Source of the DNA: Akkermansiaceae bacterium
GTDB lineage: Bacteria > Verrucomicrobiota > Verrucomicrobiia > Verrucomicrobiales > Akkermansiaceae
Assembly: GCA_024233135.1 (NCBI GenBank)
Contig: JACKPZ010000002.1
Coordinates: 1-64,000 of the forward strand
DNA: 64,000 nt
Direction of reading: 5' to 3'
Position numbers and translations under genes: made by a program. The stretch's first letter is position 1; every line of letters starts with the position of its first letter. Of this stretch, positions 28,567-37,056 are shown in pieces. The notes under the pieces were generated by a model that saw nothing but the letters and a program-made list of their open reading frames with translations, searched no databases and had not been told where the DNA came from.

Positions 28567-29670
28567 CTATGGGGTCCCGCAGTGGCAGCGGACGACCCGT
28601 GGCGTGATTCCGGTGAGGATTTCCCATGGAATGGTACCGGCTTTGGCGGCGACTTCGGCGACGGGGATGTTGGCGCCGAACATTTCGACTTCGTCCCCTG
28701 CCCCGACGTCGGGGGCGTCGGTGACATCGGCCATGAGTTGGTCCATGGTGACGCGGCCGAGGATCGGGAAACGACGCCCGCGGAGGAAGATTTCGGGGCC
28801 GTGGCCGGAGACATGACGTGGGTAGCCATCGCCATAGCCGATGCCGATGGTGGCGACGCGGGTGGGCCGGGTGGTGATAAACTGGCGGCCGTAGGAAACC
28901 CCGTGCCCGGCGGGCAGGGTCCGGACGAGGGTGACGCGGGACTTGAGCGTCATCACGTTTTTCAAACGCCCCTGCATGGCTGGCAGCGGTGAGATGCCGT
29001 AGAGCATGAGTCCGGGGCGGACGAGGTTGCAGGAGCCGCGCTCGTAGCCGAGCAGGCCGGCGCTGTTGAGCAGATGGATGTAGCGGAAACGCTCCGTGCC
29101 GCCGAGCAAGTCGATCACCTCGCGGAAACTCGCGATCTGACCGCGGGTGAATTCCTCATCCTCATCGGCGGAGGGCAGGTGCGAGCCGACGCCTTCGATT
29201 TCGAGCCCGGGGAAGCTGGCGAGTTTATCGGTGACGCCCGGCAGCTCGGCGGCGACGAAGCCACCGCGGCCCATGCCGGTATCGACGGCAAGGTGGACCC
29301 TGAGCCGTTTGCCGGCTGCGGTGGCCAGCGCGTCGAAGTGGGCGGCCTCCTCGACATTCGACAGACACGGCGTCCACCCGCGGGCGACGATTTCCTCGCG
29401 CTCGCCCTCCCAGGTGGGACCGAGCAGATAGATGCGGGTGTCCACGCCGGCTTCGGCGATGCGGCGGGCCTCGCCGACGTTGGCGACGCCGAAAAACTCG
29501 ATGCCGCAGCCGGCGAGGAAGCGCGCGACCTCCTCCAGCCCGTGGCCGTAGGCACCGGCCTTGACCACCGCCATGATGGCGCTGCCGCCTGCCTCGCGGG
29601 CGACTTCCAGATTGTGGCGCATGGCGGAGAGGTCGATCTCCGCCCAGGCTCGCGGCGGCGACACGGGCAT
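28567..29670 (-). CDS. alr: Alanine racemase
   Basis: PLP enzyme interconverting L- and D-alanine for peptidoglycan. From the ATG at 29670 the protein is 367 residues: RAWAEIDLSAMRHNL at the N-terminus, the PLP-binding lysine in MAVVKAGAYGHG (K37), FFGVANVGEARRI, HLAVDTGMGRGGF, and the second catalytic tyrosine in GVSYGRQF in the C-terminal beta-domain. The C-terminal IGYGDGYPR and GRVTMDQLMADVT motifs are intact. A GTG at 29682 is an alternative start; the longer frame to 29751 encodes an Arg-rich extension without support. It is divergent from the tricorn-like gene, with a 99-bp gap. Confidence 0.95.
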   Translation of the reverse strand: MPVSPPRAWAEIDLSAMRHNLEVAREAGGSAIMAVVKAGAYGHGLEEVARFLAGCGIEFFGVANVGEARRIAEAGVDTRIYLLGPTWEGEREEIVARGWTPCLSNVEEAAHFDALATAAGKRLRVHLAVDTGMGRGGFVAAELPGVTDKLASFPGLEIEGVGSHLPSADEDEEFTRGQIASFREVIDLLGGTERFRYIHLLNSAGLLGYERGSCNLVRPGLMLYGISPLPAMQGRLKNVMTLKSRVTLVRTLPAGHGVSYGRQFITTRPTRVATIGIGYGDGYPRHVSGHGPEIFLRGRRFPILGRVTMDQLMADVTDAPDVGAGDEVEMFGANIPVAEVAAKAGTIPWEILTGITPRVVRCHCGTP

Positions 29671-29769
29671 CTCAGGGTTCACGGCGGGCAGCGTAGGACG
29701 GCGGCGGCGGCTGGCAAGCCCCCGCGGTTTCGCACTTGCGGGAAGGCGCATGGATGGCTTGCTTGCCCG

Positions 29770-32700
29770 ATGATCCGCAGCGCCGCATGGTTGATGGTTT
29801 TCCTGACGTTCGCGCGGGCGGATGAGCTCCCGCCGGACGCGGTCCGGATGGATCTAATCACGGAGGCGGTGCCGACGCCGGACGGGAAACGCGCGGTCAT
29901 CGAGTGGTGCGGCGACCTGTGGGTGGGGCCGATCGATGGCGGCGAGGCGCGGCCGCTGGTGATGGAGCCTGGGCTCGACGAATGCCCGCGCGTCTCCCCG
30001 GACGGGACGCGGGTGGTCTTCAGCTCGGACCGCAGCGGGACGGCGGAGATTTACTCGCTGCCGATCGACGGCGGGGAAACGATCCGCCACAGCCATCATT
30101 CGGAGGGCAACGAGCTGCAATGCCTCTCGCCGGATGGGAAACGCGCGGTGCTGCGCGGGATGCGCGAGCGGGCCGGCTTCCGGGCGACGCGGCTGATGGA
30201 GATCGACCTCACGGCGGACCGACGCGAGCGGCGGTTGTTCGACGCGGCGGCGCACTCGGCGGCGTGGTCGCCGGATGGGAAGTCGCTGTTGTTCTGCCGC
30301 TATGGGGAGCAAAGGTTCCGGCGGGGATATCACGGCGCGAAGGCGGCGCAGATCTGGCTCTATCAGCCGGCGGACCGGAGTTTCCGATGCGAGGTGGCGG
30401 ACGGCTGGGAAGCACGGGCGCCGCAGTGGTTTCCGGATGGCTCGGGGTTCTATTTCACATCGAACCGCGGCGGAACGGCGAACCTGTGGCGCATGAACCT
30501 CGGCGCGGATCCGGAACAAGTGACGCACTACGAGAGCGACAATGTGATATCCCCCGCCCTCTCGGCGGATGGCTCGGTGATGGTGTTCCTGCGCGGCGGA
30601 GGCGTGCATCTCTGGCGCCCGGCGGCGGGCGGCGATGCCGCGGAGGTCCGATGGTGGACACGCGAGGCGGACACCCTGGCACCGGAATTCACCGAGCGGG
30701 TGAGCGGTGCGACGTCCGCGGACTTCGGCCCGGGCGCGAAAAACGTGGTGTTTTCCGCGAAGGGCGAGCTGTGGTGGATCGGCGCGCCGGACGAGCCGGC
30801 GAAACGCCTGACGAACACGGCGGAGGCGGAGGAAGAGCCGCGTTTTCTGGGAGAAACCGGGCGCTTCGCATTTCTGCGCGACGACGGAGTGGCGGCGAAG
30901 ATCGTGACCGCGCGGGTGGCGGACGGGAAACTGGCGGAGGAGAAGACGCTGGTCGATACGCCGCGTTCGAAGCGGCGCTTGAAACCGAGCCCGGACGGCA
31001 AACGGATCGCGTGGCTCGAGGCGACCGGGGACCTGTGCGTGGCGGAGGTTTCCCCGGGCAAGCCGCGGGTGGTCTATCCGTGCTGGGACGCTCCGACTTT
31101 CGATTGGTCGCCGGATGGCCGCTGGCTCGCGGTGGCGGCGGAGGACGAGGATGCGAACCGCGATGTATATCTTGTCTCCGCGGATGGAAAACGGAAGCCG
31201 GTGAACCTGACGCGGCATCCGGCATTCGACGGATCGCCCAGGTGGTCGCCGGACGGCCGTTGGCTGGTCTTCAACACGCGGCGCAATCCGGGCGGAAAGT
31301 CGCTGCTGTGGCGCATCGATTTCGGCCCCGGCGGACCGAAGGCGGACGTGGACGACGAGGCGCTGCGACACGCCGGCGAGCGGGCGGAGGAGATTCCCAC
31401 GAAGGGCATCGAGCCGATGCGCGTGGTCTGGAGCGCGGACTCGAAGCGCCTGCTCTTCCAAAGCCGGGCCGGGACGAAGCGGCTCTATCAGATCGGCATC
31501 GATGGGAAGGACATGGAGATCATCGCGAAACGCCGGGGCGTGCCGGTGCGGGTGACGGACGATGGTTTGCTGTGGCGGGTGGACCGCACGCCGGAAGTGT
31601 GGAAAGACGGGAAGACGACCGAGTTTCCGATCTCGCTGCGGGTGACGAGGCCACGGGAAAACGTGCTGCGTCTCGGTTTCCGGCGGGTGTGGCGCACGCT
31701 CGGCGAGCGGTTTTACGATCCGGAAATGAACGGCTGCGATTGGGATGCGCTGCTGCCTCGCTATGAGGACGCGGCGGCCGGGTGTCGGGACTCGCGGCAG
31801 TTCGACCGGATGGTGAGCCGCTTGTTCGGACACCTGAACGCGTCGCATCTGTCGTTCCTGCGGCGCTCGTTTCCCGGCGAATCGAAGCCAAAGGAGAAAG
31901 AGCCGGAAACCGCCTCGATGGGCCTGGTGTTTCGCGACGACGTTCCGGCGGACGCGCCGCTGACGATCGCGCGGGTCATCGCCGGCAGTCCGGCCGCGGA
32001 GATGAAAGGCGGACCGCACGCGGGCGAGACGATCGCACGGATCGAGGGCCGCAAGGTGGACGCCTCGACTCCGCTCCACAAGTTTCTCTCGGGCGCCGCC
32101 GGACGGGCGGTGGCCGTGGCCGTCCGCGCGAAGAACGGTGAGGAACGCAGGCTCGCGCTGTCCTGCATTTCCTATGACGAGGCCCGGCGGCTCGATCTCA
32201 CGGAGCGGGAAAACGAGGCATGCCGCCGGGTTTCCACAGGTCTCCCCGGCAGCACCTACATCCCGGTGCGGACGATGAGCCGCGACTCGCTGGAAACGCT
32301 GCGCCTCGCCGTGCACCGCGCCACGGAATCCCACCAGCGGCTGGTGCTCGACTTCCGCAACAACGGCGGAGGACGCGAGGCCGACCGCATGCTCGCGATC
32401 TTCTGCCAACCGCGCCACTCGGTCACCCGCCCGCGCGGCGGCCCGGTGGGCTATCCGCTCGACCGCCGGGTGGACGTCGCATGGAACGGTCCGCTCGCGG
32501 TGCTTTGCAACCAGAACACCTTCTCGAATTCGGAGATCTTCTGCCACGCCATCCTCGACACGGAACGCGCGCCACTCGTCGGTACCGCCACCGCCGGCGG
32601 CGTGATCTCCGCGGTGAAATCCACCATTCCGGACGTAGGCGAACTCCAGGTTCCCTTTCGCGGCTGGTGGGACGCGAAGTCCGGCAAAAACCTCGACCTC

Positions 32701-32814
32701 AACGGCGCGAAACCCACCGTCCCCATCGACCTCGGACCGGGCGACGAGGACGCGGGACGCGATCCACAGATCGAGGCGGCGATCCGTGCCCTTTCCGATC
32801 TTCCCAACCCGTGA
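29770..32814 (+). CDS. Tricorn-like S41 family peptidase
   Basis: 1,014-residue protease starting at the ATG at 29770 with a short signal peptide (MIRSAAWLMVFLTFARADE). Two successive beta-propellers fill roughly residues 25-620, built from PD40-type repeats (SPDGTRVVFSSDR, SPDGKSLLFCR, FPDGSGFYFTSNRGG, SPDGRWLVFNTRR). They are followed by a tricorn core-type segment, a PDZ domain (about 715-790), and an S41 peptidase domain with RLVLDFRNNGGG and the nucleophile region CNQNTFSNSEIFCHAILD. Tricorn proteases trim peptides; with a signal peptide this one is probably periplasmic. Catalytic Ser is assigned by analogy with S41 enzymes. It ends at a strong palindrome. Confidence 0.88.
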   Translation: MIRSAAWLMVFLTFARADELPPDAVRMDLITEAVPTPDGKRAVIEWCGDLWVGPIDGGEARPLVMEPGLDECPRVSPDGTRVVFSSDRSGTAEIYSLPIDGGETIRHSHHSEGNELQCLSPDGKRAVLRGMRERAGFRATRLMEIDLTADRRERRLFDAAAHSAAWSPDGKSLLFCRYGEQRFRRGYHGAKAAQIWLYQPADRSFRCEVADGWEARAPQWFPDGSGFYFTSNRGGTANLWRMNLGADPEQVTHYESDNVISPALSADGSVMVFLRGGGVHLWRPAAGGDAAEVRWWTREADTLAPEFTERVSGATSADFGPGAKNVVFSAKGELWWIGAPDEPAKRLTNTAEAEEEPRFLGETGRFAFLRDDGVAAKIVTARVADGKLAEEKTLVDTPRSKRRLKPSPDGKRIAWLEATGDLCVAEVSPGKPRVVYPCWDAPTFDWSPDGRWLAVAAEDEDANRDVYLVSADGKRKPVNLTRHPAFDGSPRWSPDGRWLVFNTRRNPGGKSLLWRIDFGPGGPKADVDDEALRHAGERAEEIPTKGIEPMRVVWSADSKRLLFQSRAGTKRLYQIGIDGKDMEIIAKRRGVPVRVTDDGLLWRVDRTPEVWKDGKTTEFPISLRVTRPRENVLRLGFRRVWRTLGERFYDPEMNGCDWDALLPRYEDAAAGCRDSRQFDRMVSRLFGHLNASHLSFLRRSFPGESKPKEKEPETASMGLVFRDDVPADAPLTIARVIAGSPAAEMKGGPHAGETIARIEGRKVDASTPLHKFLSGAAGRAVAVAVRAKNGEERRLALSCISYDEARRLDLTERENEACRRVSTGLPGSTYIPVRTMSRDSLETLRLAVHRATESHQRLVLDFRNNGGGREADRMLAIFCQPRHSVTRPRGGPVGYPLDRRVDVAWNGPLAVLCNQNTFSNSEIFCHAILDTERAPLVGTATAGGVISAVKSTIPDVGELQVPFRGWWDAKSGKNLDLNGAKPTVPIDLGPGDEDAGRDPQIEAAIRALSDLPNP

Positions 32815-32862
32815 CCATCGAATGAAAACCGCCGATTCGCACCGGACCGCACACTCGATCAC

Positions 32863-32892
32863 AAATTATTGATGCGGCCGCATCAATAATTT
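32863..32892. terminator. Perfect 30-bp palindrome, possible bidirectional terminator
   Basis: A perfect 30-bp inverted repeat lies between the convergent ends of the tricorn-like gene (plus) and the DUF2452-like gene (minus). It could fold as a 13-bp stem with a GGCC tetraloop. The outer stem is AT-rich (aaattattga) and the centre is GC-rich (tgcggccgca). Position between convergent genes suits a bidirectional terminator, but the GC core at the loop end and the short T-tract are atypical. It could instead be a protein-binding dyad. Confidence 0.55.
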
Positions 32893-32952
32893 ACCAACAG
32901 ATTCCGACATTGGTTGGGTGGCGGTTTGGAGCCGGTGGAATCGCCCGCCCTG

Positions 32953-33396
32953 TCAGGCGGCACCGAACAGTTCGGCGGGGTCGATGTTTTTGCCGACCTC
33001 CACGACCTGCCACTGGCGGTCCACATTGAGCCGGACGGTGGCGAGGTGCGGGTGCGGCCATTGCGACGGGGCGACCATCGAAAGCGCCCGGCGGCCGTCC
33101 ATCTGATAGAGGTGATAGACACCGCCGACGACCGGTTCGAACCGGATGTCCGCCTCATAGACGAGCTTGTTCCAATTGAAGTGGTCGATCGCCTTCAGAT
33201 ATTGCTCGCGCAGCTCGGCGAGCTTCTGCTGGAAATCGCGCTCGACCTCGGAGATCCCGCGGGATTTGAACGACGAGAGATCGGCCGGCACGATGCGCGG
33301 GCTGAGCGTGGAGGCCGGATACGGCAGGAACGCGCGGGACGGCGGTGCGGAGTCCGGCAGGATCTCCGCTTCTTGGGTGATGTCATCCATATCCAT
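32953..33396 (-). CDS. DUF2452-like protein
   Basis: 147-residue predicted cytoplasmic protein of unknown function. The start at the ATG at 33396 (MDMDDITQEAEILPD) is supported by a GAGGGA ribosome-binding site about 10 bp upstream. The recognisable part is FQQKLAELREQYLKAIDHFN, a likely helix or coiled coil, followed by PVVGGVYHLYQMDGRRALSMVAPSQWP. That beta-hairpin pattern I associate with DUF2452 proteins (tentative). Nothing in the neighbourhood reveals its job. It lies upstream of the palindrome it converges on. Confidence 0.65.
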   Translation of the reverse strand: MDMDDITQEAEILPDSAPPSRAFLPYPASTLSPRIVPADLSSFKSRGISEVERDFQQKLAELREQYLKAIDHFNWNKLVYEADIRFEPVVGGVYHLYQMDGRRALSMVAPSQWPHPHLATVRLNVDRQWQVVEVGKNIDPAELFGAA

Positions 33397-33436
33397 TTCG
33401 CGGGTTTCCCTCGGCCATCCGGCGGCATGCCGCAAC

Positions 33437-33470
33437 AAAAAACCGGGAGGCCCTTGCGGACCTCCCGGTG
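33437..33470 (-). terminator. Intrinsic terminator of the pseudopilin gene
   Basis: Read on the minus strand, the stem ccgggaggtcc pairs with ggcctcccgg around a gcaag loop and is followed by six T residues: a textbook Rho-independent terminator. It lies about 27 bp after the pseudopilin stop codon and just before the DUF2452-like gene, so the two are separate transcription units. Confidence 0.9.
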
Positions 33471-33496
33471 GAGTTTTCGTCAGATCGCGGAGCCGA

Positions 33497-34210
33497 TCAC
33501 TTCGGATCCGGATTGAGCATGGTCGGGGTCACGCCACCGGTGCCCCAGACGGTATCCTCACCGGTCTGCAGGAGCGGCTTGGAACCGAGGATGGCGTCGC
33601 CGTCCTTGTTGACGTTGAGCGAGATGACGCTGTTGTCCATCTTGAGGACGACGGCCTTGTTGTCGTAGATATCCCGGTCGAATTTGCCGTTCTCGAAGGA
33701 GCCGGTGTATTTGAGCGGGGCGGCGACGAGCACGCGGCCGGGGCTGCCGGCGGTGCTGAAGGCCTTGTTGCCGCTATTCATGATGTAGCCGAAGCCGACA
33801 TCACCCTTTTCCAACATCCTCTGCTTGGTGTTCATCACATCGTCCGGCTTCTTGGTCGAGTAGGCCGTCTTGCAGAAGAACATCACCTCGGACTGGGCGA
33901 TGCCGGCGGCGATGAGCTGGCGGAACGCATCGTTGGAGGTGGAGATCGTCGAGTCGGCGAATTCCTCTCCGGTGTTGACGTTGATGGTCTCCGCAAGCTC
34001 GCCTTCCGGGAACGAGCCGTACTCGCTCTCGAAGTCGAGCATGGCGAGTCCGATCTGGCGGGCGTTGTTGACGGCTTCGGTCTGGTCGGCCTTCTTGCGC
34101 TGGCGGATCACCATGGGAGCGGTGAGGCCCGCGAGCGCGGCGATGATCACGATCACGACGAGCAGTTCCACCAAGGTGAAACCGCGACGATGGGTTACGT
34201 TTGTTTTCAT
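33497..34210 (-). CDS. Type IV pilin-like / pseudopilin protein
   Basis: 237-residue protein with a classical prepilin leader: short basic MKTNVTHRRG, then cleavage site G|FTLVELLVVIVIIAALAGL with Glu at +5 and a hydrophobic helix. The C-terminal globular part (DFESEYGSFPEGELA, FFCKTAYSTKKPDDVM, GDVGFGYIMNSGNKAFS) resembles verrucomicrobial prepilin-type proteins of unknown assembly. It has its own good ribosome-binding site (AAAGGAAAC) and a strong terminator, and no pilus or type II secretion genes nearby. It is thus a monocistronic, possibly highly expressed surface or secretion-associated protein. Confidence 0.88.
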   Translation of the reverse strand: MKTNVTHRRGFTLVELLVVIVIIAALAGLTAPMVIRQRKKADQTEAVNNARQIGLAMLDFESEYGSFPEGELAETINVNTGEEFADSTISTSNDAFRQLIAAGIAQSEVMFFCKTAYSTKKPDDVMNTKQRMLEKGDVGFGYIMNSGNKAFSTAGSPGRVLVAAPLKYTGSFENGKFDRDIYDNKAVVLKMDNSVISLNVNKDGDAILGSKPLLQTGEDTVWGTGGVTPTMLNPDPK

Positions 34211-34253
34211 TAGGTTTGTTTCCTTTTATTGTTGGTTACGAATCGGGGAAACC

Positions 34254-34275
34254 CCCGGGTATGTAATATCCCCCG
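34254..34275 (-). promoter_or_regulatory. Short dyad in leader of the pseudopilin gene
   Basis: The 211-bp spacer between the pseudopilin and the TonB receptor contains a small hairpin (ccggg ... cccgg, 12-base AT-rich loop including ATATTACAT) about 45 bp before the pseudopilin ATG. It may overlap the promoter or lie in the leader. I cannot place -35/-10 boxes reliably. Apart from GC-rich interrupted repeats near 34380-34410, nothing else is evident in this spacer. Confidence 0.3.
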
Positions 34276-34421
34276 GAAAGAACCGAGGAATACCAAAACG
34301 TAATCTGCGGATTTCGCGAAGCAAGGAGGAACTTCGGAGACTGCCGTAGGGAATTGCCCGGCGGATCAGGAGGGGTTCACCGGCCCGGCCGGCGGACACG
34401 ACACCGGCGGAAACAGGGCAT

Positions 34422-36539
34422 TCACCAGGAAATCCGGGCGCTCAGGATGCCCCCGATGCCGGGCTCGTTCTGGCCGGATCCATGGTTCCGGTAGTCCTCG
34501 TCGGTGATGTTCTCGATGCCGGCGATGAGGTCGAGGTGTTCATTGACCGTCCAGCCGGCGCGCAACGAGGCGACGACGTAGGCAGGCGTGCCGCCGGTCG
34601 GGATCCGCTGGTCGTCGGACGCCTGGTCGGCGGCGGTGATGCGGTCCTCCCGGGCGGCGGCGAGCACCCGTCCCTCGACCCAGTATTTCTCACCGGGATC
34701 CGACCAGCGCAGCGCGACGGACCCGGTGAGCGGGTAGGAGCGCGTCATCGGGCGTTCGTCGAGCGGCCCGCCGAGAACAACCGGGCTTTTCTCACGGCCG
34801 TCCTGCCATGCGGCGAATCCGGAAACCGTCCACTGCGGGTGGAAGCGCCAGGCACCTTCGAGTTCCACGCCGTAGCTGTAGGCCTCCGCGGCGTTGGTGG
34901 TGACGGACCCGTCGACGACGCCGTCGCCATTGTTGTCGAAATCGACGCCTGTGATGAGGTCGTTGACGTCGGTGTAGAACACGGCGGCCTGCAGCGAGGT
35001 GGTCTCGGTGGTGTGGCGCACACCGGTTTCAAAGGTGAGGAAATACTCGGGATCGACGTCCACGGAACCGAGCGAATTGGTGCCGGACTTGGCGGTCTTG
35101 TTGCCGGAGAGGTCGTCGAGATTGGGAGCGCGGAACGCCTGCGAAACTCCGCCGAAGATGCTCCAGCAGGGATTCACCCGGTAGAGTCCGCGAATCGAAC
35201 CGACCACGGCGTCCCAGTCCTCGGATTCGTCCGTTTCGATGGCGCCGGTGGTGGCGTCGTAGAAGCGGCCGAGCTTGGCGTGGGCGTGGGTGTAACGGCC
35301 GCCGACGGTGACTTCGAGCGGTTCGAAGGGGTTCCACGTGTATTGGCTGAAAACGCCGAGCAGGTCGTAATTCGAATCGTCCGCGATGGGCAGGCTCTCG
35401 CGGAAGGTCGAGCGGGCGGCATCGGTGCGGATGCCGGAGGAATCCACCTCGTCGTGGTAGAAGTCGAAGCCGTAAACGAGAGCGCCGGGTCCGAGCGGCG
35501 ACTCGAACTGCACATCGACGCCGATGGTGTCGATGTCGATGTCCGCATAACGGACGTCATCGGCATCCGGGTTGCGGTTCTGGAACTCGGAATCGCGGGT
35601 GCTCTGGTAGGAAAGCGTGGCGCTCCAGCGCTGGATGAACGCGCCGGACACCGGGTTTTCCCCTTCGTAGCGCAGGTAGGTCATCGAGCGCTCCTGATCG
35701 TAGGTGTTGGCGGTGTATTTCCCGGGGGCGGTGACGTGGCTGCCGTGGGTCCAGCCGGGATTGTAAATCGTGCGGTGCCAGCGGGAAACGTCGTCCTGGT
35801 TGATGTAGTAGGAGGCGAAGGTGAGCGTCGAGTCCGCGGAAAGCGCCCACTGCGCCTTGAGATCGAAATCCTGCTCCGGATAGCCGGTGCCCTGCATCCG
35901 ACCGATGGCGGAGTCCTCGATGTCGCCGAATTCCTTCACGCTCGCACCGAGCAGGATGCCGAAGCTTCCGCCGATGCCGCCCTCGGCCTCGACGCGGCCG
36001 ATGTGGCTGCCCTGGCCGTTGCTGCGGTATTCGTAGAAACCCATGCCGCCCTGATAGAACGCGCCGTCCGGGCGGTTGCGGAAATCGGGCGTCTTGGTGA
36101 AGGCGTTGAGGGTGCCGCCGGCGGCATCGGAGCCGTAGAGGACGGAACCCTGGCTGCGGATCAACTCGATGTGGTCGATCGAGAGCGGATCCACCGTGTT
36201 CCAATACTGGACCGGCCCGCCGCGCCAGGTGGAGTTGTTGATACGGATGCCGTCGACAAGGAGCAGGTTCTGCCGGCCGGTGAAGCCACGGATGAAGGGC
36301 GAGCCGTGGCCATGCGCGGTCTTCTGGACCAGCACGCCGGGCGTGTATTGCAGCGCCTCCGGCAGCGTGCGACGGCCGTTGTCGCGGAGGTATTCGGCGG
36401 TGAGATATTCGGTCGAGTAGGGCGCATCGCTTTCCTTCTCGGAAACACGCGAGGCAGTGACCATCAGCGGGTCCATCAGGTCCTGGGCGGCCAACGGTGT
36501 GATGGCGGCCCACATCATCCAGGGCAGACGTTTGTTCAT
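34422..36539 (-). CDS. TonB-dependent outer-membrane receptor
   Basis: 705-residue outer-membrane receptor for energised uptake. Signal peptide MNKRLPWMMWAAITPLAAQ is followed by a TonB-box-like DPLMVTASR at about 23-31, similar to that of BtuB. The plug domain (about 40-150) has LPEALQYTPGVLVQ, SPFIRGFTGRQNLLLVDGIR, and IELIRSQGSVLYGSDAAGG. The remainder is a 22-strand-type barrel ending GILSARISW with the expected terminal aromatic residue. The substrate (siderophore, cobalamin, sugar, peptide) cannot be told; the TonB box alone does not prove cobalamin. No transport partner or cobalamin riboswitch is next to it. A small A/T-rich hairpin at 36577-36599 lies in its leader. Confidence 0.93.
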   Translation of the reverse strand: MNKRLPWMMWAAITPLAAQDLMDPLMVTASRVSEKESDAPYSTEYLTAEYLRDNGRRTLPEALQYTPGVLVQKTAHGHGSPFIRGFTGRQNLLLVDGIRINNSTWRGGPVQYWNTVDPLSIDHIELIRSQGSVLYGSDAAGGTLNAFTKTPDFRNRPDGAFYQGGMGFYEYRSNGQGSHIGRVEAEGGIGGSFGILLGASVKEFGDIEDSAIGRMQGTGYPEQDFDLKAQWALSADSTLTFASYYINQDDVSRWHRTIYNPGWTHGSHVTAPGKYTANTYDQERSMTYLRYEGENPVSGAFIQRWSATLSYQSTRDSEFQNRNPDADDVRYADIDIDTIGVDVQFESPLGPGALVYGFDFYHDEVDSSGIRTDAARSTFRESLPIADDSNYDLLGVFSQYTWNPFEPLEVTVGGRYTHAHAKLGRFYDATTGAIETDESEDWDAVVGSIRGLYRVNPCWSIFGGVSQAFRAPNLDDLSGNKTAKSGTNSLGSVDVDPEYFLTFETGVRHTTETTSLQAAVFYTDVNDLITGVDFDNNGDGVVDGSVTTNAAEAYSYGVELEGAWRFHPQWTVSGFAAWQDGREKSPVVLGGPLDERPMTRSYPLTGSVALRWSDPGEKYWVEGRVLAAAREDRITAADQASDDQRIPTGGTPAYVVASLRAGWTVNEHLDLIAGIENITDEDYRNHGSGQNEPGIGGILSARISW

Positions 36540-36615
36540 AGGATGCCGACCTAACGACCCAACCGCGGACTTCTTTGGGAAAATCCGCCGGATTTTTCCA
36601 ATTCCACCGCGGGGT

Positions 36616-37053
36616 CTAACCGGAATTCCGTTTCCGGAAGTCGTCGAGCACCTTGAATTCGCGCGGCGTCACCGGATACGGACCGGAGAACTCAACACCG
36701 CGTCCGCGTCCGGACTCCGTCCGGCAGGCGAATGCCTCGCGCCGCGAGAGGTAGTAGAGGATGAGGTATTGGCGGCCGTGGCTCCGGGTTTCCGCAAGGA
36801 AATCCGGAACTCCCTCGCGGTTGACGAAAACGCCGAGGTCGGGATGGTTGCGGCAGTTGTCGAGAAGGCGGTCGTAGCCGAACGTCGGCGGTGACTTGCG
36901 CACCATCATGATGCGGTCCTGCGCCAGCGACGCGGCGGAGCCCGGCAGCATGCTCTGTTCATAGGTCGCGCACGCGCTGACCAGGCCGGCGGCGAGCCCA
37001 GCGGCCATGGCCGGCCCGGGAAGACGTCGGAGAATGGATCGGAGGATGCGCAT
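36616..37053 (-). CDS. Putative lipoprotein of unknown function
   Basis: 145 residues with a basic N-terminus and lipobox-like V-S-A-C (GLAAGLVSACATYEQS), suggesting lipidation at about Cys28. The mature part (RIMMVRKSPPTFGYDRLLDN, LGVFVNREGVPDFLAETRS, GRQYLILYYLSRREAFACR) matches no family I recognise. It starts 3 bp after the trypsin-like lipoprotein gene's stop, so the two are probably co-translated and may act together at the cell envelope. Confidence 0.7.
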   Translation of the reverse strand: MRILRSILRRLPGPAMAAGLAAGLVSACATYEQSMLPGSAASLAQDRIMMVRKSPPTFGYDRLLDNCRNHPDLGVFVNREGVPDFLAETRSHGRQYLILYYLSRREAFACRTESGRGRGVEFSGPYPVTPREFKVLDDFRKRNSG

Positions 37054-37056
37054 GAG

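Noticed and set aside
29854..32862. 1002-residue open frame antisense to the tricorn-like gene
   Set aside because: His/Arg/Pro-rich composition without motifs; the sense strand has propeller, PDZ and S41 motifs throughout.
34422..36539. TonB receptor as cobalamin receptor feeding the B12-dependent mutase
   Set aside because: The TonB box resembles that of BtuB, but there is no cobalamin riboswitch, no btu transporter genes nearby, and the barrel gives no substrate signature.
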